The translations under genes were made by a program, and so were the position numbers. Source: Pisaster brevispinus (taxonomy: Eukaryota > Echinodermata > Asteroidea > Forcipulatida > Asteriidae). From it: DNA of 64,000 nt. The stretch spans positions 13,511,091 through 13,575,090 of the forward strand of contig JAMKCF010000002.1 of assembly GCA_023634235.1 (NCBI GenBank). The letters run 5' to 3'. How positions within the stretch are numbered: the stretch's first letter is position 1; every line of letters begins with the position of its first letter. Positions 23,939-35,750 of this stretch are shown in pieces. Below the pieces are notes generated by a model. The model did no database searches, was not told the origin of the DNA, and saw only the letters and a program-made list of their open reading frames with translations.

Positions 23939-25097
23939 TTGGTCGGTTTAGTCGAACACGAGATGATGGAAATAAAAACACTTTCCGAAAAAACATAATG
24001 TACCTTTTCTTTAAGAAAAATCCTTAGTTAAAAGTCTTCAAAACTGATAGAGACTGCAAATTGAACAATGAGTTGCAATTCATGTTTTCAATAACTAAGC
24101 AGCAAGAATAACAATAACACTGAAAACAACAATTAGGTGTTTATAAAAAGCCTTTAAAATTTGTTAACCGTAGGATTGAATGACGTATACATAACTCAGC
24201 AGCAAAATATTATTGACTATGACTTTGCATTTATTTATGCAGGGCCACTAATAATTATGAAACGATCATCAACATGCCCTGTACATGAAAATACACACAA
24301 CTCAGCTGAACCAGCTTAGAGTAAAAGGTACAAAAATGAGTACTATAGGAATACATCAAAAGTGATTTAAAAAGAAACTTTAAAAAAAGAGATCTAAAAA
24401 ACCATCTTCGCTTAGTTCACTCTTGATGCCAAGAAGAAAGGAGTTACACAAAGTCGGGGAATTTTGGAATTTCGAAAGATTAAAAGTAAAAAAAATAAAT
24501 AGACAAATAGATACAATTACAAACAAATTTCCTGGGGCTGGAAACTGTTAATAACTGTTAAACATACCGGACTAGTGGTCATTGTGAGATAATGTTGGGA
24601 CTCTACAGAAAACTGTTGTTTATTTTCTTTTCTTCTTTCTAAAAATACCTCCCCATTAATCATTGGAAGATGATTTGTAATCAATTTCTCAGGTGCAGAT
24701 TATAACTTCAGGAACTCAAGTATTTTAAAGAGCTTTTTAAGACAAGATGCAACATTTTAAACAATATTTCATTGAAACAAACAAATTTCCAGGTATATAT
24801 CCAATACTACTACTTGTAATTATAATCTAAAATATACTTTAATTACAAAAATATATGACACAGTATAAAGCAGTCTATATTTCAGTTTAAGCCAGTTTAC
24901 CGCACAGGTTAGTTGGTGTTTTTAGTCGAACACGGGATGATGGAAATGAAAAAAAAACCTTCCCCGAAACAATGATGTACTTTCTCTTTAAGAGAAAGTT
25001 GTAATTAATGTTTTCAAAACAGAAAAAGATTTAATGGCAAATTAAACAATGAGTTGGAGTTTTGTTGTTAAATAAATAAGCAGCAAAATAGTATTTA
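23939..25097. repeat. Segmental direct duplication, about 1 kb offset
   Basis: About 170 bp at 23939-24110 recurs in direct orientation at 24913-25097. Shared marks are TAGTCGAACACG, GATGATGGAAAT, ATGTAC.TT.TCTTTAAGA and AACAATGAGTTG. Similarity continues weakly into flanking AT-rich sequence (CAGCAAAATA, CTGTACA.GAAAA). Divergence is moderate, so this is an older duplication. Confidence 0.65.
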
Positions 25098-25659
25098 CAG
25101 TAAAAATAGGTTTAGCCCTAGGTTTTTATAGAGCCGCGCTGTACACGAAAAAGAATTAAACATATTAATAAACATTTCAATTTAATCTATTTATTACTAT
25201 TACACGCCTCAGCCGCAATCCAGATTTTCCTCTGATGTAAAATGCTTTCCTTCCCATAATACACAAGATAATTTGAAACGCAAAGAGTTACTTGGACACA
25301 CTTCAGTCGAGTTTAATCATAAAGAAATGGCCACGATAGGAGTTATACAAATTTAACTTTACAGGAAACATGCACAATTATTTACCCCATTATTGTGGAT
25401 AAGCTTGCAGCGAAAATATTGACACGGCATTCGTCTGAGAAAATTTTGCATGTTTAAATGTGTATGATTAATCGTTAAAAAGGAAATTGAAGAACAGCAT
25501 TATATAATGAAGACGTTTGGACAACTCCAGGATAGATCTCGATGGTACTGAATAGAAGCCTTTCATGAAAAACAGGGCTACTGTAAAAGCAGTTATGTTG
25601 TTTTTTCTATCTCGGATGTTTGCCTCTTGAGAGCGCTATATTTCAACCCAACTTCTCAC

Positions 25660-25862
25660 ACACACATGCACACACACACATTCTTTTTTTTTTGCATCCC
25701 TGTGGGGACATCTTTTGTTCTTTCCTTTGTCCCTGTAGCTAAGAACCTCCAATAGACTTTGTACACAAAATTCCTTGTGGAGCAACCCAGTCTTTAGATT
25801 TTCCCTAGGGAGACCCTTTGTTTTCCCTTTTCTGTTTTGTTCTCGGTCTCCTTAAGGTAGCG
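25660..25862 (-). repeat. Dispersed repeat R1, copy C (minus)
   Basis: The reverse complement matches 845-1050 over nearly its whole length, including CACACACACACA, GTGGGGACATCTTTTGTTC, ATAGACTTTGTACACAAAAT and TTGTTCTCGGTCTCC. It is followed at 25890-26030 by a different repeat with CTTGTGGGGCCCAATTGTTCC that recurs at 28930-29050. Confidence 0.75.
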
Positions 25863-25889
25863 AATATGAAGGCACCCTTACCGATGGTG

Positions 25890-26030
25890 GCTTGTTGGGT
25901 CCTGCTATTGTTGTTCTATTATTCCCTTTTCTAAAGAATTCCCTTGTGGGGCCCAATTGTTCCTATTGAAATTACATTGTGGGGTCCATTGTTACATTGT
26001 TGTCAGGACCCCACAAATACCCTTCCGTGA
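25890..26030. repeat. Dispersed repeat R2, copy 1
   Basis: CTGCTATTGTTGTTCTATT, AAGAATTCCCTTGTGGGGCC and TGTGGGGTCCATTGTT recur at 28935-29055, and the first of these again at 29300-29320. The class is unknown and no ORF is present. Confidence 0.65.
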
Positions 26031-26857
26031 GTCCACACAAACTCATAAGTGATGCACATTGTCAAAACTTAAGATTTTCCAATTCCGTTTTACTCTATAA
26101 TTTGTTTCGATTGTCCCTCAAACTATAGCTTTTGGACACAGGTCAATACATCTTCTTTTATTTTAGTTTCGTTTGCAGTGATACTTAGAATTTTGGGTTA
26201 TCAAAAGAAATGTTTTTGACAACTTATTAAATGAAGTTCTCTGACGTTTTTGAGAGTTAAAACGGCACTTGTCTATAAGCAGTTTTAATTTTGTGATAGT
26301 TACTTAACATGAGTTTAATGCTACTTTAGTGACTAGTATTTTAGCGATTGTATTGTTCTTTAGTCTTGCAGTTTTTACGTGAAGTAAGTGAAATACCAGA
26401 AGAGAATTGCGACCCGGAGAAGTTGAACAGCATTAAAAAACACAAGCGTGAAATCTGTACGATTTTTTGCCACTTCAAGAATTGAATTGACATGTACATC
26501 CTGTACATGCAGCCGCCACGGCAACCAAGAAAGACAAACTAATATTATGATAATCAACTAAGAAAGAATTTAGAATTTGTCTGCAACACTGCACACTCCA
26601 TCGCACACATAGCCTGCCGACTCCCACGTATCATCGATCGATCAACAACAGCTTGGATCTTCCCGCCCAAATGTACATCCCTTAATCTCTACTTAAGCTG
26701 CATCACCATCAGCGGTACAGCATTCTCCTGGAGGCGAGCAGAGTAAACTGTTTGAAACGTCGAGACAACAATGAGATACTACCCATTGTGGTACCCGCAA
26801 GTATACTATTTATAGTTACGTCTCAGTTTCCACACCATACAGAGCTTTGAAAACCAC

Positions 26858-28330
26858 TTAGGAACAACTAATGTGTATTTTTAAGGACAATGAAAGTGAC
26901 TTCAGGTCATTGGCAAGAAGACCATCTGGCAGATGCAATTTCTTTAAGAAAGACACAGGAGTTATGTGGTTCACCTTAATACCATGGAGTTCGTTGTCCT
27001 TTAAAACAAGTTTCGTTACGCTACCCGCAGCAGCCATGATGGAGAAAAGTGGCCCAATATCATCACTCTGAATACCACACGCGTATAGATGCAATTCATT
27101 TAAGGAAGAAACAGGAGTTACCTGGTCCTCCTTAATACCATGGAGAGCGTTGTCCAGTAGAAAAAGTTTCGTTATGCTACCCGCAGCAGCCATCATGGAG
27201 AAAAGCGGCCCAATATCATCACTCTGAATACCACACGCGTATAGATACAATTCATTTAAGGAAGAAACAGGAGTTACCTGGTCCTCCTTAATACCATGGA
27301 GAGCGTTGTCCAGTAGAAAAAGTTTCGTTATGCTACCCGCAGCAGCCATCATGGAGAAAAGCGGCCCAATATCATCACTCTGAATACCACACGCGTATAG
27401 ATGCAATTCATTTAAGGAAGAAACAGGAGTTACCTGGTCCTCCTTAATACCATGGAGAGCGTTGTCCCGTAGAAAAGGTTTCGTTATGCTACCCGCAGCA
27501 GCCATCATGGAGAAAAGCGGCCCAATATCATCACTCTGAATACCACACGCGTATAGATGCAATTCATTTAAGGAAGAAACAGGAGTTACCTGGTCCTCCT
27601 TAATACCATGGAGAGCGTTGTCCAGTAGAAAAAGTTTCGTTATGCTACCCGCAGCAGCCATGATGGAGAAAAGAGGCCCAATATCATCACTCTGAATATC
27701 ACACGCGTATAGATGCAATTCATTTAAGGAAGAAACAGGAGTTACCTGGTCCTCCTTAATACCATGGAGAGCGTTGTCCCGTAGAAAAAGTTTCGTTATG
27801 CTACCCGCAGCAGCCATCATGGAGAAAAGCGGCCCAATATCATTACTCTGAATACCACACGCGTATAGATGCAATTCATTTAAGGAAGAAACAGGAGTTA
27901 CCTGGTCCTCCTTAATACCATGGAGATCGTTGTCCCATAGAACAAGTGTCGTTATGCTTCCCGCAGCAGCCATGATGGAGAAAAGTGGCCCCATATCACC
28001 AATCTGTATACCACATGCTTCTAGAAACAATACCTTCAAGGAAGAAACAGGAGTTATCTGGTCCTCCTTAATACCATGGAGATCGTTGTCCCATAGAACA
28101 AGTGTCGTTATGCTTCCCGCAGCAGCCATGATGGAGAAAAGTGGCCCCATATCACCACTCTGTATACCACACGCTTTTAGTTGCAATTCCTTCAAGGAAG
28201 AAACAGGAGTTATCTGGTCCTCCTTAATACCATGGAGATCGTTGTCCCGTAGAACAAGTGTCGTTATGCTACCCGCAGCAGCCATCATGGAGAAAAGTGG
28301 CCCAATATCACCACTCGTTAGCTTACAATC
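26858..28330 (-). repeat. 156-bp intragenic tandem repeat array (LRR units)
   Basis: The motif GCAGCAGCCATCATGGAGAA (plus strand) recurs every 156 bp, for example at 27183 and 27339. Units between about 27070 and 27920 differ by only a few bases, mostly in the GTTGTCC.GTAGAAAAAG block. Outer units at 27930-28330 differ more. The multiple-of-three length keeps the frame through unequal crossing-over. Confidence 0.9.
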
Positions 28331-28670
28331 ATTTACCATCAAGATCTCCAAGGAAGAATTGCGATGTATCTGGTCTGATTTCAAACCGTGCAAATTGTTT
28401 CCACTCAAAGCAACTCTCTTTAGTTTGGTAGCTGACTCAAATAATTTGAAAAGTTGAGGGACAGAGACAAAAACAAAAAACAAGAACAAAATAAAACAAT
28501 TAATAACAAAGGTTGGAATTAATAAATCATGGTCTATGCTAAATCCAAGACTTCGTTTTCCATCTCATGAACTTTGTGCTGGAATTTTGTCATCTTCACA
28601 ATCCTAAAAAACTTCAATGCACCAACATTACCTACGAAAGCCTTTAAGAGTTGTACAGGTAAAGTTTTAG
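26858..28670 (-). CDS. Leucine-rich repeat protein 3' exon(s), NLR/RI-type LRR array
   Basis: The minus strand from 28489 is open for 543 codons to a stop at 26858. A polypyrimidine tract and branch-like CTCAAC followed by TTTGAG place the likely exon start at 28435 in phase 0, leaving 525 aa. A possible preceding exon at 28552-28670 (acceptor AAATTCAG, 119 nt) ends in matching phase and encodes VQLLKAFVGNVGALKFFRIV and HKVHEMENE; its donor GTCTTG is weak. The LRR exon holds about ten units of 52 aa, each two 26-aa LRRs of ribonuclease-inhibitor type: TKLFLLDNALHGIKEDQVTP then ELHLYACGIQSDDIGPLF. The first and last units are diverged caps; six central units (about 27070-28000) are almost identical. 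The C-terminus ends LKIHISCS. Such arrays form the sensing end of NLR receptors, but no NACHT or other effector exon is visible before 36.2 kb, so the gene may be partial or a fragment. Confidence 0.7.
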
Positions 28671-28904
28671 CTGAATTTTTTTAACCGGAATTTGGCTCCA
28701 TTTAAGTGTTAGTATTTCTGAAATAGCTCACAATAATAACCAAGAATATTGATCGTGTGATAGAAAAGTTTGATATATAGATCACTTATCCATCATCCAA
28801 TCATCATTCAAATTACAAACTGTAGTGCTGCATGATTTTGTGAACAACGTGTGTTTCATTTGGTGCTTGAAATGTAGCACGGTGGTAACCCCCCCCCCCC
28901 CCCC

Positions 28905-29345
28905 ACACACACACACACCCAACCTTACGGATCCGGTTTGTGGGGTACTGCTATTGTTGTTCTATTGTTCCCTTTTCTAAAGAATTCCCTTGTGGGGCCC
29001 TATTGTTCCTATTGAAATTGCCTTGTGGGGTCCATTGTTCCATTGTTAAAAGTACCCCGTAAGTTGGCATGTGTAAGGGCACACAAGTGTGTAAACACCT
29101 CCAATCGGGGACCTCCTATTGTCCCTCTTTTGTTTGGACTCTAACTTTTTGGCAACAGCTCCCATTGGTTTTGTACACAATTTCTAACTGGGGACCTTTA
29201 CCCAACCGGGGACCCTATTGTCCTCTTTTGTTATAGGTCCCCGGTTTGAATGTGAAAACAAACTCACCCACACACACACAACCTTACGGATCCGGTTTGT
29301 GGGGTACTGCTATTGTTGTTCAATTTCGGGGTGTGGGTCCAAGAC
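28905..29345. repeat. Dispersed repeat R2, compound copies
   Basis: CCTTACGGATCCGGTTTGTG plus GGGTACTGCTATTGTTGTTC occurs twice (about 28923 and 29281), and the rest carries GGGGACC and TTGTCCCTCTTTTGTT motifs related to 1-330 and 25890-26030. The element seems built from short GGGGACC-type modules. CA runs mark the joints. Confidence 0.6.
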
Positions 29346-30759
29346 AAACGGGTCCCAAGTCGTGGGTGGGATATAAATTTGCCCCCTACTTTTTGAACCA
29401 CTTAGGGCTCGATTGATCAGCCCTATCCCAATTAGAAGTCAATCACAAGCACACCACACGGTAGTGCTTTAGGGTTTGATGTGGTTAAGTTTTATACACG
29501 GACCAAGTGGATTACCTAGTCCATGTAAATACTTGTATTACATTTACATTGTTTTAAACTTTTACACGAGGCAATTGATTGGTACTTTATTTGGCAGTAT
29601 AAAAATTACGAAACATGTTGTACTCAATTTCTTCTCTTTTACCATTTATTTCCATTTTGTTGTGTAGGCCTTCATTATTAGTACGAACGTGTAACAAAGA
29701 TGTGTACCTCATTTGGATGAGCATTTTGGTATTTTCATAACCATCAGAATGTCACTTACCCGTAAGGTGTCAAAACTCCAGTTAAAATCGACTGAAATCA
29801 GTCGTAAAGCTGGGAAGTAAGTACATGTATAGTTCTGACTAGACTCGTTGACTTGTTCTTCTCAACCTTGCATCGTCCAGACAGCTGTGTCGTCGAGTCC
29901 CTGACAATCATAGCATACTCTCTCTTGTGATATCCTATAGTCCATGAAACCATGTAAAGCAAACAGGTCCTCCAAGGCCCTTCTGCGCTCTCAAGTCTTT
30001 CTTGGAAATATTCTGACTCAAATGTTTAGCGAAAATGCCCGTTTATATTTAAATGATAACATTAACACTGTTCAGCTTCCACCTGGATATGTTACCGTGG
30101 TGTTCTAAAGTTCCGCACCTCTCTCTCTCTCTCTCTGCCAGGGTGTGGTCTACAGTTACAATTTATATAAACGTGGGCTTATTAACATAAACCCAAGTAT
30201 GGGGCCACAGTAAATATTTATTCAAGTTAACATTACAAAGGTTTATTGTCAATTGGTTGTGCACATAACTGTAGTAGTTATCCCATACGTCACTTTGAGA
30301 ATTGCACAATCGCAACGGGAATGCCCCTTAAAAGCCCTGGCGGTACACAGGATCGTACTTAAAGCCGTAATGCAGTTTTGTTCTTCTTTTTCATAAAAAC
30401 ACAGTTTCATTGTGTTTAAAGTAGGAACGCTGTGAATAGGGAGCCCAAGTACGCGCTTCCTCATTGTGCCTGATGGAACCCTGTGCGTGGATTCCAGTAC
30501 TTTGCATATATTGATTGATTTCTTGTTTTCATGTTTTATTCCAAAAGGAACATACCCCATCACCCTGGGGAAGGGTTACAACAATATTGAATAAATACAA
30601 ATTGCAGTTTACATCATGACAATGGACTTACAAAAGCATCAATGCTAAACTAGACATTAGGTGTTTGTGAACAAACACAAAGCTGTTCCGTTTTGTTTTG
30701 CTTTGATTAAACGATCCAGACATTTAAAATGAGCCTAAGTTCAAGATTGAACGATATGG

Positions 30760-31020
30760 TCCCACTTCCGGTTGACTCAGAAGTAAAGGTCAACATGGGG
30801 TCACGGTAACCCAAGGCTTATCTTCAATGCTCAAAAGGTTTATAACTGAAAAGAAATTGAACATGGGTTGTGTAGTTCTTGAGATATGGTCCCACTTTCG
30901 GTTGACTCGGAAGTAAAGGTTAACATGGGGTCACGGTATCCTAAGTTCAGTCTTCAATGCTTGAAGGGTCTATAACTGAAAAGAACATGTACATGGGTTG
31001 TGTAGTTCTTGAGATGTTGC
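30760..31020. repeat. Tandem duplication, two units of about 130 bp
   Basis: GGTCCCACTT.CGGTTGACTC, GAAGTAAAGGT.AACATGGGG, TCTTCAATGCT and ACATGGGTTGTGTAGTTCTT occur in both halves in direct order. The halves differ by about one base in ten by eye. No ORF is present. Confidence 0.8.
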
Positions 31021-31242
31021 ACTGCAGAGGCAATGTTTTTTATCACAAGCGCAGTTGTGTTAACGTTTTTTTTTACTCTAAATTTTGTTATCGAGGAACA
31101 GGTCTCACAAGCTAGCATGTATACCAATCCTGTGACGGTTACACGGTTAACCAGCCGATTAACCGGTTAAACGTTTACATTTTTACGGTTCGGATAAGCA
31201 TGAAACAGTTCAATCGAAAATTGCTAAACATTGACTATGAAT

Positions 31243-31480
31243 TTGCTTATTCAAAATCAAATCGCTTATTCGGAATCAATTCGCTTATTCAAACTCAAAT
31301 CACTTATTATGAATCAATTCGCTTATTCTGAATAAATTCGCTTATTTAGAATCAAAACGCTTTTTCACAATCAATTTGCTTACTCGGAATAATTTCGCTC
31401 ATTCAAAATCAATTTGCTTATTCAGAATCATTGCTGATTCATAACCATTTTGCCTATTCATAACCATTTCACCAAGTCGT
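31243..31480. repeat. 18-19-bp minisatellite, block 1
   Basis: Degenerate tandem units of CGCTTATTC plus AAAATCAATT run through this block, with many units carrying substitutions (CACTTATTATGAATCAATT, TGCTTACTCGGAATAATTT). Block 2 at 31672-31990 is the same satellite. Confidence 0.85.
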
Positions 31481-31565
31481 AAGCATTATGCTTGTTGATA
31501 AAGATTGTGAAGTTTCTTTAAATACACTTAACACTACATCATTCAATGATTCATCACAAGACGCA

Positions 31566-32107
31566 TGAATGATAGTACCATTTCGATGTTCATTCATAAA
31601 ATGTGTATGCCGTGTAAACTTCCAAATCTCAGGCAGGTGTATTCATCCGTGCACTGTTGCTTTTACGGAATGGCTTATTCGGAATCAATTCGCTTATTCA
31701 AAATCAATTCGCTTATTGGTATCAATTCGCTTATTCGAAATCAATTCGCTTATTCAAATTAAAACGCTTATTCAGAATCAATTCGCTTACTCGGATTAAT
31801 TTCGCTCATTCTAAATCAATTTGCTTATTCAGAATCAATTCGCATATTCAGAATTAAAATGCTTATTCAGAATCAATTTGCTTACTCGGAATAAATTCGC
31901 TCATTTGAAATCAGTTTGCTTATTTAAAATCTAATGGCTTATTCGGTATCAATTCGCTTATTTGGAATCAATTCGCTTATTCAAAATCGAATGAATGATA
32001 GTACCATTTCGGTACTTATGAATGATAGTACCATTTCGATGTTCATTCATAAAACGTTTATGCCGTGTAAACTTCCAAATCTCAGGCAGGTGTATTCATC
32101 CGTGCAC
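31566..32107. repeat. 18-19-bp minisatellite block 2 bracketed by a 90-bp direct repeat
   Basis: A 90-bp sequence starting GAATGATAGTACCATTTCGA and ending GTATTCATCCGTGCAC is at 31566-31655 and again, nearly identical, at 32018-32107. Between them lies a second array of CGCTTATTC.AAATCAATT units (31672-31990). The arrangement suggests a larger unit (90-bp head plus short-unit array) that duplicated in tandem. Confidence 0.8.
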
Positions 32108-33656
32108 GGTCGTTTTTTGTAAATTTTATGCACAGGCTTTATTTAAAGCTAAATGCTGTTGTATTAAAATCGTAATTGTAAAACTTTGTGTGCCCTTTAT
32201 TACCGATCGAGTATGTTATTTTCGTATGGCATGAATAGTAAAAAAATTATGGGACATGAGTTATTGTTAATTTTGGCTTTTGACCCCAAATCCAACACTG
32301 ACCCTATAGCCATGGAAAAGGTAATTTCACGTTTTTATACATTATTTCCCCACTCAGCTCTAATTCTTGCCCTATTGCATCCCAACCAAGTGTTTTGTCT
32401 GCTAGACGGTGATTTCCCAAAGTAATGCGTTCGCACAAGAACCTTAAAAACGTGGTTTCAGGCGAATGGGTAGCCTTGTTTCCTTCACGATTGAGCTTCA
32501 AGTAATGCGTTTGCATAAGAAACCTAAAAGATCGTTTTCCGGTGAACGGGACCCAAGCGCGGACAAGTCTGCTACGCGGGCAACATCGTCCCACACACGG
32601 CGTTCTATTTGTCTACGTTCACGCTGCTGATACCTGAGTAACGATAAGATCTGAGCGGACACACGACGCTCTGCGCTGAGAGCAAGACAACTCGATTCTT
32701 GTGAATGAAAGTAGACTTGCGTTAGTCGGCGCAGGAATGACTCTTTATAATACACTCTACATACAAACAACGCAAAAAGACGGGTCACAAATGGGTAGGA
32801 CTTGATCAAGTTTTTAAAAAAGCAAGCAAGAGCGCCGTTTAACTGGTATAGCGCCCTCATTTGTTAAAAAAAATTAGAGCTTGACTCCTTTTTTATTTAT
32901 AAACTCACAGATTATAGGCAAAGTACCCGTGGCGTTAAATTTGCCTGAGAATTTTGGTGGTTTTTTTTACTGACAATGTTTTGGTTAGTTTTGATGCTTT
33001 TAAACTGAAGTTCAATCAAATCTTTCTTGTTTTAAGAAACATTTGTGTAATCTAGGACGTTAAATTTGAGCTTAATTGAAAAAATATGTTTCTAGAAGTC
33101 GGATTTGATTCCACTATCTCCATGTGTTTTGTGCACGGGCGAAAATGCGCAATAAATGACGTCATTATGACGTCGTTCGTTGTTTTAGGCCGGAAAGCAC
33201 ATCTACAGTATCTCATAAGTCTAAAACTAAAAAAAGTTTGACGATCGGCGGTATACTTTTTGAGATATGGTGCTTACAAGGCTGGCTAATTAAATATTCA
33301 CCTCGCTGTAAGTGGCTAATTAATTAAGAATTTTAACAATTATTACAATAAATGTTAAGTTTATGTACTAAGCTTCAATTTGGTATAGGACCTAACTCCT
33401 TCATATTTAAACATTAGGAGATTGGGTGTATACATAAAACGTGTACAAATGCTATGGGATTTTAGGTGGAAACAAAGAATAATAATAATAATAATAAAAA
33501 TAATAAAAATCTCGACAAAAACAAAACCTGTTCCGACAGTAAGTCGGAACAGCTAATTACTTCTATCTGACCACGTGACCAAACCAGACAAGTTTCCCTT
33601 TTTCCTACTGCGAGCAATTTGAGTATACACTCCTTAATACACATCGGTGTACATGT

Positions 33657-34088
33657 ACAAGTTCATGTACATGTACATGAGGTACAGTGCACAAGGGTGG
33701 TACAGTGCATAAAGGAGGACGTGGCTATTAAAAGGCCAGTGCCCAAGGGTGGTACAGTACATTAAGGGGGGGGGGGGGGGAACAATGCCAGCAGGAGGCA
33801 CAGTTCCAAGGGGAGGAACAGTGCCCAAGGGTGGTACACTGCATTAAGGAGGAACAGTGCCCTAAGGAGGCACAGTGCCAAGAGGAAGTACAGTGCCCAA
33901 GGGTGGTACACTGCATTAAGGAGGAACAGTGCCCTCAGGAGGTAGTGCCAAGGGGCGGAACAGTGCCCTCGGGAGGCACAGTGCCAAGCGGAGGTACAGT
34001 GCCCTCAGGAGGCACAGTGCCAAGGGCAAACTTGCCCTCAGGAGGCACAGTGCCAAGGGGAGGAACAGTGCCCTCAGAAGGCACAGCT
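33657..34088. repeat. GC-richer 18-bp minisatellite (GTGCCCTCAGGAGGCACA)
   Basis: About 24 units of an 18-bp motif vary between AGTGCCAAGGGGAGGAAC, AGTGCCCTCAGGAGGCAC and AGTGCCCAAGGGTGGTAC, interrupted by a G run at 33770-33780. Because 18 is a multiple of three, both strands show long repetitive ORFs (GTVPSG on plus, PLALCLLRA on minus). I treat these as by-products: no start context, splice sites or flanking coding sequence were found. Confidence 0.85.
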
Positions 34089-35744
34089 TGATACCTGTTG
34101 GCTCTGAGGAGGAAACCACAAAACAGAAACACATGTATTCGATTTTTCAAAAAAACATGTTAACACGACCAAAACAAAACAAATTGTTGCAAAAGACCTG
34201 CTTAATTGGGCTTCAAGAACCATTTAATTAACATAGTCTGAAACCTTGTTTTACATTTTCATTTTAAACAGTCATGATTTAAATACTTAAGTGTTTCATA
34301 ATATCATGTCCTGCAGCCATAATACAATGGGGTTCAAAACTGAGTATTTTGCAATTGGATCCAGATTGGTTCAGTACCGATGATTTACTTACCCTTAACA
34401 AATTCCCAGAAGTTGACCCTGAGGTGACTTTGAAGGGCCACTCTTTCCTCACCTTAACTTGAATTCCCCCACAGTGATTATTTGTATACTTTATTCTCTT
34501 TTTAAACAATGTAGAGAATACAAAAATACAGTGACTGCCTTCACATCAAATAGTGAGGTTTCTGTCATTTTGGGAAAAACTACTTTATGTAAGCTGCTGA
34601 AAATAAAGACATATTGTACTGGACAGGGGACTTCGTTTTTACTGTTAATACGAGCACAGGGGAACTTACGCCAGTCAAGGTTGTCAACAAGTATTATGCC
34701 TACATTTTGGAATGGGCAGAGAACCAGAAGGGGGATTTGAATATGCATGCAATGAGGTAGGCCTCTGATAGGTTTCTAGAGCGTCTTAAACACGCCCATT
34801 TATGTTAATTAGCCCATGTTCACCTGGAGTGTGCGGTCCACTGATGCTAGTACCTACCAGTTCAAGTTTACATACAAAGGTTTATCGTGTTGTACTTCGA
34901 GTCCATTGACTTTTGCTCGCTTACTGTACCGGGACCTCAGTTGCATATTTTGTTCGGATTTGCAGACATAACTTAATGAGACCTGGATCTCATAATAAAT
35001 ATGAAACGATTAGATCTGATAATGCTAATTCCAAGTGATCAGCTCATCGACTAGCAACTAATGAGCCATCTCTTCATGCAACCAGTGGTGTAACCAGACA
35101 TTTTCATTTTGGGCGCGTGAGGGGGAGGGGAGCTCTATGGGCTATTTCTTGTATCCAATCATGTGCATGTTTTGTTTTATCTCAAGATGGGAGGGGGGAT
35201 GTGTGAGTGATGGTGGATGGCTACTGCCCCCTGCCCAACCCCCACCCCCGGTTGTGCCACTGACAAATTTAGTCTGAAGGGATTTGAACATATTACCGCT
35301 GGAGTATTGTGCCGGTGTGGCAGGAGATTCTGTCTGCTCATACGGCGAACTGTGTACAAACTTCTTCTGAGAGCGGCCTCTTTTGAACCAACCTCCGTCT
35401 GCCCGTCTTAATTTCCCCTATGGGGGACAGAATCTCCGGGGAACAGATTTCCCTATGACGCTGGCGTTCAAGCTCTACCAGCATAACCAACTGAGCTGCA
35501 TGTATCTGGTCCTTTTGTCGGAAGTTCCTATTTTGTCAATAGCTCTGTTCGAGGGTGTGCGAGTATACGTTTTCCATTAAAACTGCTCACATATTATTCA
35601 TAAAATTGGTTTGTTCATCAAATATCCCGCCTTAGAATCGACACAAACGATTAACAAGGTCTTCAACTGCTGTTCCTTGACTTTGACTATATTTCAGGTA
35701 ACAAAAAACTAAAAAAAGGTGTTAGATACCTCATTTTGCAGTAT

Positions 35745-35750
35745 TTTTAT
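35745..35750 (-). promoter_or_regulatory. Candidate ABCF3 polyadenylation signal
   Basis: TTTATT on the plus strand (AATAAA on minus) lies about 460 bp after the ABCF3 stop. It is the nearest canonical hexamer I saw. The 3' UTR length is therefore only an estimate. Confidence 0.4.

Larger units (their letters stand above)
21453..26857. other. Intergenic AT-rich repeat region between MS4A-like and LRR genes
   Basis: The first few hundred bases are probably MS4A-like 3' UTR, and the last few hundred may be 3' UTR of the minus-strand LRR gene. Apart from the palindrome, SINE, foldback, duplicated block and R1 copy listed separately, I see no exon. From 23,250 to 25,300 the sequence is strongly AT-rich without open frames. 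Confidence 0.6.

Noticed and set aside
27930..28457. Plus-strand 175-codon ORF across the LRR array
   Set aside because: It is the antisense shadow of the 156-bp LRR units. The minus frame has the LRR consensus and a good acceptor; the plus frame has neither.
31243..31990. CRISPR-like appearance of regularly repeated short units
   Set aside because: The units are contiguous and degenerate with no unique spacers, and the genome is eukaryotic; this is a minisatellite.
32304..32860. Minus ORFs with RRQIERR as a Harbinger-type transposase N-terminus
   Set aside because: The resemblance is limited to a basic stretch; no catalytic motifs and a duplicated, frame-shifted 3' part. Not supportable.
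33831..34231. Repetitive ORFs (GTVPSG type, and Leu/Ala-rich on minus)
   Set aside because: They follow from an 18-bp minisatellite whose unit is a multiple of three; no splice sites, start context or flanking coding sequence.
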